This document shows, piece by piece, positions 27,660 to 35,729 of a stretch of DNA of 64,000 nt. This stretch comes from Bacillus sp. cl95 (GTDB taxonomy: Bacteria > Bacillota > Bacilli > Bacillales > Cytobacillaceae): positions 248,001 to 312,000 of the forward strand of contig NZ_FOYF01000005.1 of the NCBI RefSeq assembly GCF_900115925.1, given 5' to 3'. The notes beneath the pieces are model-generated. The model was not told the DNA's origin and did no database searches. It saw only the letters and a list, made by a program, of their open reading frames with translations. Position numbers and translations under genes: made by a program. Each line of letters starts with the position of its first letter. Positions within the stretch are counted from its first letter, which is position 1.

Positions 27660-28247
27660 ATGGAATTAAGAGGAAAGAAGCATGCAGTTGTCGTGATTGA
27701 TATGTTAAACGATTTTATCGGTGAAAAAGCAACACTTCGCTGTGAAAATGGTGAAAAGATTGTTCCTGAAATTCGCAGACTTGTGGATTTCGCCCATGAT
27801 CACAATATCCAAGTCATCCATGTTCAAGAAGCTCATCGTCAAAATGACCGAGACTTCCGCGTCCGCCCCGTGCATGCCATTAAAGGCACATGGGGTTCCG
27901 AGTTTATCCCTGAGCTACAGCCAGAGGAAGACAAAGGGGACTATGTGGTTCAAAAAAGACGTCATAGTGCCTTTAGCTATACAGACTTCGATTTGTTCTG
28001 CCGCGAAGAAGAAATCGATACCCTTGTGTTAACAGGGGTTTGGACAAATGTTTGTGTAAGAAGCACGGCGTCCGATGGTTTATATCATGGCTATAACGTC
28101 ATTTGCATCTCAGACGCTACCGCTTCTAAAGATGATGACATGCATGTTTCAGGACTAAGGGATATCGATATTTTCGGCGACATCATGACCGTTGATCAAT
28201 ACACATCACTTGTAAAAGAAAAACTCTCCCAAAATCAAAAAGTCTAA
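27660..28247 (+). CDS. Isochorismatase-family cysteine amidohydrolase; candidate ureido hydrolase
   Basis: The product is about 195 residues from the ATG at 27660 after GGAGG. The family triad is visible: Asp in VVVIDMLNDF, Lys in VVQKRRHSAF and Cys in TGVWTNVCVRSTASDG. N-carbamoylsarcosine amidase and RutB, both of which remove a carbamoyl group as ammonia and CO2, belong to this family. In this operon it is the natural candidate to convert 4-ureido-5-imidazolecarboxylate to 4-amino-5-imidazolecarboxylate. Nicotinamidase-type activity is the alternative. It is followed one base later by the UbiX gene. Confidence 0.88.
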   Translation: MELRGKKHAVVVIDMLNDFIGEKATLRCENGEKIVPEIRRLVDFAHDHNIQVIHVQEAHRQNDRDFRVRPVHAIKGTWGSEFIPELQPEEDKGDYVVQKRRHSAFSYTDFDLFCREEEIDTLVLTGVWTNVCVRSTASDGLYHGYNVICISDATASKDDDMHVSGLRDIDIFGDIMTVDQYTSLVKEKLSQNQKV

Positions 28248-28248
28248 A

Positions 28249-28818
28249 ATGAGTGGCAAGAAAAGAATCGTTGTAGGAATCACAGGCGCGAGCGGATCCG
28301 TGTATGGTTATACACTGGTCCGTGCGCTCCATCAATTAGGGATAGAAACGCATTTAATCGTTACCGAAATGGGAGAAAAGGTAATGAAATTCGAGTGCGG
28401 CGTCACAATGGAAGAAATGAAAGAGTATGCCATCATTCATAAAAACAACAATTTGTTTGCCTCTGTTGCCAGCGGTTCTTTTAAGACGGATGGGATGGTC
28501 ATCTGTCCTTGCTCGATGAATACATTAGGAGCGATTGCAAATGGCGTCGGGGATACACTACTCAATCGTGCAGCAAGTGTCGTCATGAAGGAATACCGAA
28601 AATTAATCATCGTCCCCAGGGAATCACCTCTACACTTAATCCATTTAAAAAATATGACCAAGCTTGTGGAAGCAGGAGTATATATGATGCCTGCCTCTCC
28701 AGGTTTTTATCATAAGCCGCTTGAAATATGGGAGTTAGTCAATTTTATCGTCGGGAGAATTTTGGACATGCTTCAAATCGACCATGAACTCATTCAAAGA
28801 TGGGGGGAAAATACATGA
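28249..28818 (+). CDS. ubiX: UbiX-like flavin prenyltransferase
   Basis: The product has 189 residues. The FMN site is VVGITGASGSVYGY, and the family's conserved CPCSMNTLGAIANGVGDTLL and LIIVPRESPLHLIHLKNM are present. UbiX prenylates FMN to make the prFMN cofactor used by UbiD decarboxylases. The gene starts one base after the amidohydrolase stop, and its end overlaps the UbiD start by 4 bases, so cofactor maker and user are coupled. No clear Shine-Dalgarno sequence precedes it, which also suggests coupled translation. Confidence 0.93.
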   Translation: MSGKKRIVVGITGASGSVYGYTLVRALHQLGIETHLIVTEMGEKVMKFECGVTMEEMKEYAIIHKNNNLFASVASGSFKTDGMVICPCSMNTLGAIANGVGDTLLNRAASVVMKEYRKLIIVPRESPLHLIHLKNMTKLVEAGVYMMPASPGFYHKPLEIWELVNFIVGRILDMLQIDHELIQRWGENT

Positions 28819-30152
28819 ACCCCACAACCTTAAGGGATTTAATTTCGGACTGGGAACAGAAGGGTTATTTTTACCGTGTGAGAAAGCAAGTTGATCCCAT
28901 CTTCGAATTAGGAGCTGTCGTGAAAACTTGTAAAGGGGCCAAGCCTTTCTTTTTCGAAAAAGTAAAAGGTTACTCTTCTCCAATGGTCGCTGGTCTTGGT
29001 GGGGACAGGCAGTTACTTGCCGAAAGCATTGGAATTGACCCTAAAGAAATCACTTCAAAGCTTATTGAATCTATCGTAAGTCCAATTTCGGTAACAAAAG
29101 TTGGGACAGGCCCCATCCACGAAAACGTAGTGACTGGATCATTCGATCTCGAGGATTACTTCCCCATCTTAAAATACCATGCCGAAGATTCCGGACAATA
29201 TTATGTGGCCGGAATTTTGGTTGTTAAGGACCTCACAGGCAAAAAGCATTATACATCGATACGTCGGATGCAATATCTAGGCGGGAACCGTACTAATATC
29301 TTGATTACTTCACCTGAACTTAACGCTCAATACGCCGAATACGAAAGGCGCGGCGAAGCGATGGAAGTAGCCGTCATGTTTGGGGTTGTTCCAGCGGTTA
29401 CATTGGCTTCTCAAGTAAGCACCCACCTATACCATACGGATAAATTAAATTTGGCGAGTGCCTTGTTAGGTGAATCACTGAATGTGGTGAAGTGTAAAAC
29501 GGTTGATATCGACGTGCTTGCTGAAGCCGAAATCGTACTCGAAGGCAGGATGCTTCCACATGAACGAGTAACGGAGGGGCCATTCGCTGAGCTCGCGGGC
29601 TATTATGGAGGGGTATCTCCTCAACCGGTCATCGAATTCTCAGCCATTACCTACCGGAATAATGCCATCAATCAAACAATCATGCCCGCCAGTTACGAAG
29701 AAAAGCTGCCAATGGCATTAGTACGTGAGGTCACACTTCTAAGTACAGTGAGACAAGTTGTTCCAAACGTGAAGGACGTACACGTGACACTTGGGGGAAT
29801 CGGAAGATATCACGCGGTCATCCAAATTGACAAGAAATCTGAAGGGGATGGCAAACAAGCCGCTCTTGCTGCTTTTGCCAGCGATAAAGACTTAAAACAT
29901 GTCGTCGTTGTGAATGACGATATCGATATTCATAACCATGAGGATGTCGAGTTTGCGATTGCCACTAGAGTCCAAGCGGACCAGGATATTTTCATCGTCC
30001 CAGGTGCCAAAGGCTCCCCGCTGGAATCTTCCCACAACTTAAGAGGGGTAACCGCAAAGATGGGGATCGATGCTACCTATCCTCTTGCCCATGCAGAACA
30101 ATTCAAAAGGACGTCCATCCCGTTAAAAGTAAATCTAAACGATTATATATAA
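28815..30152 (+). CDS. UbiD-family prFMN decarboxylase; candidate 4-amino-5-imidazolecarboxylate decarboxylase
   Basis: The product is about 445 residues from the ATG at 28815, after GGGGGG. UbiD-family landmarks are IGIDPKEIT near the N-terminus, YTSIRRMQYLGGNR in the cofactor region, EGPFAELAGYYGG, and SYEEKLPMALVREV in the C-terminal lobe. The family removes CO2 from aromatic or alpha,beta-unsaturated acids. Beside ureido- and aminohydrolases and a BMC shell, the best guess is decarboxylation of an imidazole carboxylate to 4-aminoimidazole. A phenolic acid decarboxylase role is less consistent with the neighbours. Confidence 0.9.
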   Translation: MNPTTLRDLISDWEQKGYFYRVRKQVDPIFELGAVVKTCKGAKPFFFEKVKGYSSPMVAGLGGDRQLLAESIGIDPKEITSKLIESIVSPISVTKVGTGPIHENVVTGSFDLEDYFPILKYHAEDSGQYYVAGILVVKDLTGKKHYTSIRRMQYLGGNRTNILITSPELNAQYAEYERRGEAMEVAVMFGVVPAVTLASQVSTHLYHTDKLNLASALLGESLNVVKCKTVDIDVLAEAEIVLEGRMLPHERVTEGPFAELAGYYGGVSPQPVIEFSAITYRNNAINQTIMPASYEEKLPMALVREVTLLSTVRQVVPNVKDVHVTLGGIGRYHAVIQIDKKSEGDGKQAALAAFASDKDLKHVVVVNDDIDIHNHEDVEFAIATRVQADQDIFIVPGAKGSPLESSHNLRGVTAKMGIDATYPLAHAEQFKRTSIPLKVNLNDYI

Positions 30153-30184
30153 CGGGAAAAATAGAGGACAAACCTTCTATATAT

Positions 30185-30193
30185 GGGACATGC
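30185..30193 (+). promoter_or_regulatory. Candidate operator motif upstream of the shell genes
   Basis: GGGACATGC lies within an inverted pair TATATATG / CATATATTA, 63 bases before the first shell gene. It could mark a second, internal promoter. Confidence 0.25.
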
Positions 30194-30247
30194 TGCATAT
30201 ATTAGTTTGAACCCAACTAAAATGATCCTTTTGCAAGGAGCGATACG

Positions 30248-30511
30248 ATGAACGCAATCGGCTTAGTCGAAATTAGAGGACTTACTGGAGCCTTAGATGC
30301 CCTTGATTCAATGGCCAAGGCAGCAGACGTTCAATTAGTAGATTTGAAAAAAGTAGGCTCTGGTCACGTTACGGTTATTGTCAAAGGGGATGTAGCGGCA
30401 GTTTCGGCAGCCGTTGATATCGGCAAACTTGCAACAAACCGAGTAGGTGGAGAGCTCATTTGTGCGAATGTCATCCCTCGTCCCCATCCAGAGCTTAGTA
30501 AGATTCTTTAA
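30248..30511 (+). CDS. Microcompartment hexameric shell protein (BMC-H) 1
   Basis: The product has 87 residues, a single BMC domain like PduA/EutM/CcmK. It opens NAIGLVEIRGLTGALDALDSM, has the pore loop KKVGSGHVTVIVKG, and ends in NVIPRPHPELSKIL. The pore loop KVGSG is close to the canonical KIGSG. Six copies would form one hexagonal tile of the shell. The ATG follows CAAGGAG. It is the first of four shell genes in a 3-kb cluster. Confidence 0.96.
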   Translation: MNAIGLVEIRGLTGALDALDSMAKAADVQLVDLKKVGSGHVTVIVKGDVAAVSAAVDIGKLATNRVGGELICANVIPRPHPELSKIL

Positions 30512-30525
30512 AAGGTGGTGTTACA

Positions 30526-31479
30526 TTGTCTGATTTTATGAAGAGCGTGGTCGCAGAAGCTCTTCGCGGTAAAAAAACCACAGCCGCGAAAAAGGAAAAT
30601 ACGATTAAAATTACTCCTTCGATCTCAAGAGTGACGAATAATCTTTCTAAGCAAGAACCTCTGGAGTCTATTATTCGACCAAACTATCAAAATAGAAATG
30701 TTGAGAAACGATTATCCGTACTCAACCAACAACAAAACGAAAGAAAAGCTAGTGTCAGCATAGGGAAACCGCTTGAAGACAAAAAACCTTTAAGACCTTC
30801 TGTAGAAGACTCGATTTCCAGCTTAAGAAAGGTATCACTTTCTCAAGGGAAACAGGAAGCTCTGCCTCACTCTCGTAGCAACCAACAGCAAAAAGCTGAA
30901 AAGGCTCAGTTGCTAGGTTTAACAAAGGATGGCACATCTGTATGGTTTTATCCAACCGTCCACTCCCATCTCGCGCATATGTTCCACCGCAAAACGTCAG
31001 GATACTCTGTCGCTGTGGTAGGATCTAAAGCCTGTTATCCAAGTCAACTCATCCTTTTAAACGATTTATTAAACACTTATCCAGATTTGAAATATCATCT
31101 TACCTGGAGCAAAGACAATCATCACCGCTTCTCATTGGAGTTATATGACAACAATGCGAACCGTCTCGAAAAAATAGCGAAAGAACTGTTACAACAATTC
31201 AACAAGCGTTCATTAAAATGTACGGAAACATATCAGATCACCTCCCCAAGCGCATGGTTATCCAAACAGCTCGGCATTACAAAATCCGTTGAGATGGCTG
31301 GAATTTTAGAAGGATTATCTTACCACCATTATTTACTTTTACTCGATCAGTATCTTAAAGGTAATTCGGATACCTCCCTCGGATTTCAGATAGAGGAAAA
31401 CTATTTGCTTTTAACCGGAAACTCACAACAAATTAGCCATGCACTAGCAAACTTCAAAAAGACAGCAGACCACTTATAG
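30526..31479 (+). CDS. Unknown BMC-associated protein with N-terminal helix and long linker (candidate scaffold)
   Basis: The product has 317 residues from a TTG at 30526, well spaced after AAAGGTGG. Residues 1-16 (MSDFMKSVVAEALRGK) look like an amphipathic encapsulation helix. A basic, Gln/Ser-rich, probably disordered stretch runs to about residue 120, with repeats of basic and polar residues. A folded domain follows, from LLGLTKDGTSVWFYPTVHSH to the end; its last 50 residues have a BMC-like strand-turn-helix rhythm, which is weak evidence. I recognise no enzyme motif. Lying between two shell genes, it is a candidate for a linker that joins cargo to shell, as CcmN or CsoS2 do in carboxysomes. 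Confidence 0.75.
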   Translation: MSDFMKSVVAEALRGKKTTAAKKENTIKITPSISRVTNNLSKQEPLESIIRPNYQNRNVEKRLSVLNQQQNERKASVSIGKPLEDKKPLRPSVEDSISSLRKVSLSQGKQEALPHSRSNQQQKAEKAQLLGLTKDGTSVWFYPTVHSHLAHMFHRKTSGYSVAVVGSKACYPSQLILLNDLLNTYPDLKYHLTWSKDNHHRFSLELYDNNANRLEKIAKELLQQFNKRSLKCTETYQITSPSAWLSKQLGITKSVEMAGILEGLSYHHYLLLLDQYLKGNSDTSLGFQIEENYLLLTGNSQQISHALANFKKTADHL

Positions 31480-31514
31480 GATTTTCCTTTTAAGGCAAGA
31501 AAAGGAGGAAAAAG

Positions 31515-31871
31515 ATGCAGCAAGCACTTGGACTAATTGAAACTGTTGGCTATGCACCTGCAATATCCGCAGCTGATGCAGCCGTTAAAGCAGCAAATGT
31601 AGAAATCACCGCGATTGAAAAAATTATTGGAGTACAAGGCGGACTGGGCGTCACCGTCCACTTTAGTGGGGATGTTGCCTCTGTAAAGGCTGCCGTCGAG
31701 GCAGGTGAACGTGCCGGCAGATCAGTCGGCAAAGTAGTATCTGCCCACGTCATCCCGCGTGCGCACCAAGAAGTGAGTGAAAAACTGTTAAGCAGATTCA
31801 AGCTAAAGACGAAAGAAAGCTCAGAACCGACATCCGATGATCAAACTGATCATCACGATAGTCAAAATTAA
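31515..31871 (+). CDS. Microcompartment hexameric shell protein (BMC-H) 2, with long pore loop and tail
   Basis: The product has 118 residues. The BMC domain runs [20 protein letters not shown] to [15 protein letters not shown]. The pore region, [19 protein letters not shown], is about three residues longer than the KIGSG loop of normal BMC-H proteins. A 25-residue hydrophilic tail ends in [11 protein letters not shown]. The longer loop should change the pore, and the tail could face the lumen or the cytosol. The ATG follows AAAGGAGG. Confidence 0.95.
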   Translation: MQQALGLIETVGYAPAISAADAAVKAANVEITAIEKIIGVQGGLGVTVHFSGDVASVKAAVEAGERAGRSVGKVVSAHVIPRAHQEVSEKLLSRFKLKTKESSEPTSDDQTDHHDSQN

Positions 31872-31885
31872 AGGGGGACTTATTG

Positions 31886-32167
31886 ATGATGGGTGAAGCA
31901 TTAGGTTTAGTCGAAACAAAGGGATTAACAGGCGCGATTGAAGCTGCGGATGCAATGGTAAAAGCGGCGAATGTCTCTATTTGTGGTTACGAAAAAATCG
32001 GTTTTGGGCTTGTTACCGTAATGGTCCGCGGGGATGTTGGTGCAGTAAAAGCAGCGACGGATGCTGGCGCAGATGCAGCGAATCGTGTTGGAGAGCTTGT
32101 TTCTGTTCACGTTATTCCAAGACCACATAGCGAGATTGAAAGAGTTTTATTATCTAAGGGTGAATAA
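31886..32167 (+). CDS. Microcompartment hexameric shell protein (BMC-H) 3, Phe pore
   Basis: The product is about 93 residues: [20 protein letters not shown], then [15 protein letters not shown] and [14 protein letters not shown]. The fold is canonical, but the pore triplet is GFG rather than GSG, so a Phe ring would line the pore. The ATG at 31886 lies 8 bases after GGGGG; ATG 31889 and TTG 31883 are in frame. It is probably a major shell component. Confidence 0.95.
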   Translation: MMGEALGLVETKGLTGAIEAADAMVKAANVSICGYEKIGFGLVTVMVRGDVGAVKAATDAGADAANRVGELVSVHVIPRPHSEIERVLLSKGE

Positions 32168-32169
32168 TC

Positions 32170-32895
32170 GTGAATGGGCAAATGCAAAGTGCATTAGTTG
32201 AAAACACTTTGCAGGAACTATTGGGAGGTTCAACTGTTCCGGTACCTTCAAAAGTGGTTGCCTATTTAACCTATCATTTTGTTGGGATGAATCAAGCTTT
32301 TCAAACCTTACAGCAGCTACGTAAAACTAGAATACGGACCAGGCTTCTTATTGATCCTATCTTGTTTGATTATATGAATAAAAAGGAGATTGTAAAGCTT
32401 ACCGAAAACGATGATTGGATTTCACTTCAGACGCTTGAACATATGGAGGATTTTGAGCACCTCTTCCTCCCTGTCCTATCTTTTTCGCTCGTTTCGAGCA
32501 TCATTTCCCTGAATGACCAAAATCCATTCATCCGTTTTCTCTTACAATCTCTTCTCACTGGTAAAAAAGTAAGTGCGCTTTCGATTGGAATTACACCAAA
32601 TCACTCCATTTGGTTAAATAATGGACTAACTGGAGGTACCCCTCTGCTAAAAAGCACCATGCAAACACAACTCCAAAAGCTAAAAGGGTTTGGTGTTCAT
32701 CTCATCGAACCAGAGGAGGCACTATCTTATTTTTCCCAGCAGCCTAAATTGAAAAAAAGAGTTTATACGAACAGGGATATTGAGCAGATCGTCCTCTCAA
32801 ATAAAAAAGAATTCATTATAGACCAACAAACCATTATGACACCTCTAGCGCTAGATTTACTCAAAAAACACCAAATCACTCTAATCCGGAAATAA
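32170..32895 (+). CDS. BMC-associated protein, possibly flavoprotein-like, with N-terminal targeting helix
   Basis: The product has 241 residues from a GTG at 32170. The N-terminus (MQSALVENTLQELLGGS) looks like an encapsulation helix. The middle (VPSKVVAYLTYHFVGMNQAF and RIRTRLLIDPILFDYM) resembles the flavoprotein-like proteins found in several BMC loci. The C-terminal 40 residues (TNRDIEQIVLS, then TIMTPLALDLLKKHQI) match a short module shared by EutT/PduL-associated BMC proteins, with pattern TPLAxDxxKxxxI. Catalysis cannot be read from the sequence. It is two bases after BMC-H 3. Confidence 0.65.
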   Translation: MNGQMQSALVENTLQELLGGSTVPVPSKVVAYLTYHFVGMNQAFQTLQQLRKTRIRTRLLIDPILFDYMNKKEIVKLTENDDWISLQTLEHMEDFEHLFLPVLSFSLVSSIISLNDQNPFIRFLLQSLLTGKKVSALSIGITPNHSIWLNNGLTGGTPLLKSTMQTQLQKLKGFGVHLIEPEEALSYFSQQPKLKKRVYTNRDIEQIVLSNKKEFIIDQQTIMTPLALDLLKKHQITLIRK

Positions 32896-32912
32896 GGGAG
32901 TTGGCTTTTTTT

Positions 32913-33203
32913 ATGCAATTAGGCATTGTAGTGGGACGAGTTACCGCAACAAGAAAAGATCCAAATTTAGTGGGGACAAAACTCTTGATTACGCAACCCA
33001 TCCAGTTAAACGGAAAAGCTTCTTCCTCTGGTCCTGTGATCGCAGTAGATACAGTCGGTGCAGGTATCGGAGAGAAAGTCATTTATGTAAGCGGCAGTGT
33101 GGCAACAAGAGGCATGAGTAAGAAAGAAGCTCCTGTGGATGCAGCGATTATCGGAATCATCGATACACTTGAGTACGAAGAATTAGAAGGAGTGAACCTA
33201 TAG
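32913..33203 (+). CDS. Microcompartment pentameric vertex protein (BMC-V, EutN/CcmL family)
   Basis: The product is about 96 residues from the ATG at 32913. MQLGIVVGRVTATRKDPNLVG and GPVIAVDTVGAGIGEKVIYV are the EutN/CcmL signature, with the late APVDAAIIGIID strand. Five copies cap each vertex of the shell. It is the only pentamer gene seen here; many BMC loci carry three. Confidence 0.95.
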   Translation: MQLGIVVGRVTATRKDPNLVGTKLLITQPIQLNGKASSSGPVIAVDTVGAGIGEKVIYVSGSVATRGMSKKEAPVDAAIIGIIDTLEYEELEGVNL

Positions 33204-35015
33204 ATGGATGCACTGGCTATTAAAGAAGCGATTCAGTGGCGGAAACTCATTGATACGCTTTTAGATGAAAACCAATTTGCTGACCTTGTGTTAAAGGACG
33301 GATTTTTCATCAATGTCATTACAAGAGAAATCTATAAAGCGGACGTAGCGGTTAAGGGTGATTACGTCCTTATGGTCGGAAACTGCGAAGAATTGATAGG
33401 TCCAAAAACCAAAGTGGAAAATGTAACCGGAAAATTTGTTTGTCCTGGTTTTATCGACTCCCATATGCACTTCGAAAGCGCGATGCTCACCTGTACAGAA
33501 TTCTCCAAACTATCGATTCCTACCGGAACGACCACACTGATCGGTGATCCTCACGAAATTGGAAACGTGCTTGGCGTTCATGGCATGCAAGAAATGGTCA
33601 AAGAAGCAAAAAATTTGCCAAATCATGTGTTTTTCACGGTTCCATGTGCGGTTCCAGACGCACCAGGCTTAGAGACGTCTGGTTATGATGTCAATGCCAA
33701 GGATATGAAGGAACTGTTGAATGATCCGCATGTCCAAGGAATTGGTGAAATCCAAAGCTTCAGCAATATCAAGCCTGTTTACGAGCATGCACAAGAGCAA
33801 ATCGACGATTTGATTGCATCCGTTTCCTATGCAAAATCCATTGGAAAGACGGTTGAAGGAAATGCACCTGCACTGTTTGGCAAGGAACTAGCCGCCCATA
33901 TCATCGGTGGAGGCACCCATGTATCCTGTCATGAAACCACAACGAAAGAAGAAACTGTTGAAAAATTACGTTACGGTGTTAGTGTCTTTATTCGAGAGGG
34001 CTCATCACAACGAAACATGCCTGAGTGCATTCGAGCTATTACGGAAGAAGGACTAGATTCAAGAAGGGCGATTCTCGTTTCCGATGATATGGTTCCTGAA
34101 GACTTACTGAAGCATGGTCATATGAACGATATTGTAAGACGCACCATCGCTCACGGTATGGATCCAGTCGAAGTCATACAAATGGTTACGATTAATCCAG
34201 CTACCCATTTTGGTTTTAAAGACCTTGGAATTTTAGCACCAGGTAAACGGGCTGATATCGTGGTCATCAGTGATTTAAATGAAATGACCGTTGCCCAGGT
34301 TTATTTAAACGGCAAAAAGGCAGCAGAAAATGGCGAGCTTACGATTGATATCGCACCGTATAAATATCCTGAAAGTGTAAAGAAATCCGTAAAGCGAGCA
34401 CCAGTCACAGTAGATGATCTTGTCATCCGTGCTGAAGGAAGCCGTGCAAGGGTCCGCTCCATTGTGGCGATCCCTGATCAAAATCTGACAGGTGGACAAG
34501 AATTCGATATAAACGTCAGAAACAGTGTCGTCACACCCTGCTTAAAACAGGATGTCCTCCCTATGCTGGTCATCGAGCGCCACGGTCGGACAAACTCCAT
34601 CGGGAAAACTTTCATCCATGGCTTTAAACTTAAAAGTGGCGCCATTGCTGAAAGTGTTGCCCATGATACACATAACATTATTGTCGCCGGAACGAATTAT
34701 GAGGATATGGTAACAGCCGTCAATCGTGTCATTGCGATGGATGGTGGAATTGCCATGATTAAAGACGGCAAAGTAGTCGGCGATTTGCCTTTAAGGGTCG
34801 GCGGTCTCATTACGGATGAATTGGATGGAAAAGAAGTAAGTGAACGAATTGCCGATTTAACAAGACTCGCAAAAGAAGAGCTTGGTTGCGGCATCCATGT
34901 TCCATTTATGCATTTATCATTCTGGTCACTCGTCACAAGCCCTACATGGAAAATCACGGACAAAGGTCTAGTCGATGTAGACAAATTTGAAGTCATCGAT
35001 ACGATCGTTCGTTAA
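33204..35015 (+). CDS. Adenine-deaminase-like amidohydrolase in the microcompartment operon
   Basis: The product has 603 residues, 25 longer than the Ade encoded at 16855-18591. The ligand motifs are kept (DSHMHFESAML, IGDPHEIGNVLG, HVSCHETT and VSDDMVPEDLL, then VAHDTHNIIVAG). GTHVSCHE replaces RTDHECVN, so the active site differs. An extra N-terminal helix (DALAIKEAIQWRKLIDTLL) could serve as an encapsulation signal. It may deaminate adenine inside the shell or act on an aminoimidazole. It starts directly after the BMC-V stop codon. Confidence 0.9.
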   Translation: MDALAIKEAIQWRKLIDTLLDENQFADLVLKDGFFINVITREIYKADVAVKGDYVLMVGNCEELIGPKTKVENVTGKFVCPGFIDSHMHFESAMLTCTEFSKLSIPTGTTTLIGDPHEIGNVLGVHGMQEMVKEAKNLPNHVFFTVPCAVPDAPGLETSGYDVNAKDMKELLNDPHVQGIGEIQSFSNIKPVYEHAQEQIDDLIASVSYAKSIGKTVEGNAPALFGKELAAHIIGGGTHVSCHETTTKEETVEKLRYGVSVFIREGSSQRNMPECIRAITEEGLDSRRAILVSDDMVPEDLLKHGHMNDIVRRTIAHGMDPVEVIQMVTINPATHFGFKDLGILAPGKRADIVVISDLNEMTVAQVYLNGKKAAENGELTIDIAPYKYPESVKKSVKRAPVTVDDLVIRAEGSRARVRSIVAIPDQNLTGGQEFDINVRNSVVTPCLKQDVLPMLVIERHGRTNSIGKTFIHGFKLKSGAIAESVAHDTHNIIVAGTNYEDMVTAVNRVIAMDGGIAMIKDGKVVGDLPLRVGGLITDELDGKEVSERIADLTRLAKEELGCGIHVPFMHLSFWSLVTSPTWKITDKGLVDVDKFEVIDTIVR

Positions 35016-35027
35016 GGAGGGGATCTA

Positions 35028-35711
35028 ATGGGAGTAAGATTAGTAGATTTAACCCAAGAAATCTATCAAGGTATGCCCGTGTTTCCCCTTCATCAGAAAA
35101 CGATGATTTTCCCAAATATTTCTCATCAACAAAGCAAAGAACAAATCGGCTTTGAATTTGCCACCAACAATCTGATTATTAATGAGCATGGTCCCACACA
35201 TAGTGATGCCACTTACGAATATGATCCCGCAGGACAATACATCGATGAAATGCCCTTGGAATATTTTTATGGTCCTGCAATTTGCTTGGATGTTTCTACT
35301 GTTTCTCCAGATGACTACATTACTCCTCAAGACTTGGAATCTGCCTTAGAAAAGTCTGGACAAGTCATTCAAGAAGGGGACATTGTCTTGCTTTATACGG
35401 GCCATTACAACAGGGCATATGGTACTGATGAGTGGCTCACAAGATACACGGGCTTAAATTATGAAGGGGCGAAATGGTTAGCCAAACAAGGAGTCGTCAA
35501 TATCGGCATCGATGCTCCTGCCATCGATAATCCTATCGATCCACTGTTTTCTGGCCATCTCATTTGTAAGGAATATAAGATGACCAATACAGAAAATCTT
35601 TGCAACCTGGACCAGGTGGCAGGCAAGAAATTCTTATACTTTGGCTTACCCCTCCGCATCCGCAATGGGACAGGTTCTCCCATTCGAGCGGTTGCCGTTT
35701 TTATAGATTAA
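35028..35711 (+). CDS. Cyclase-family (PF04199) metal hydrolase; candidate imidazolonase
   Basis: The product has 227 residues. The metal motif of this family, usually HxGTHxDxPxH, appears as NEHGPTHSDATYEYDP. DLTQEIYQGMPVFPLH at the start and IGIDAPAIDNP later are also typical. Relatives (kynurenine formamidase, isatin hydrolase) split N-acyl or ring amides. In this operon it could open 4-imidazolone to formiminoglycine; that is inference. The ATG follows AAGGAGGGG. Confidence 0.85.
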   Translation: MGVRLVDLTQEIYQGMPVFPLHQKTMIFPNISHQQSKEQIGFEFATNNLIINEHGPTHSDATYEYDPAGQYIDEMPLEYFYGPAICLDVSTVSPDDYITPQDLESALEKSGQVIQEGDIVLLYTGHYNRAYGTDEWLTRYTGLNYEGAKWLAKQGVVNIGIDAPAIDNPIDPLFSGHLICKEYKMTNTENLCNLDQVAGKKFLYFGLPLRIRNGTGSPIRAVAVFID

Positions 35712-35729
35712 TAGCAGGAGGTTCCAGAT

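Noticed and set aside
30153-30247. Transcription terminator between UbiD and the first shell gene
   Set aside because: The TATATATG/CATATATTA pair is weak and has no T run, so the operon probably continues through it.
31550-31801. Antisense frames inside shell and dehydrogenase genes
   Set aside because: They mirror strong coding frames on the other strand and lack ribosome sites or family motifs.
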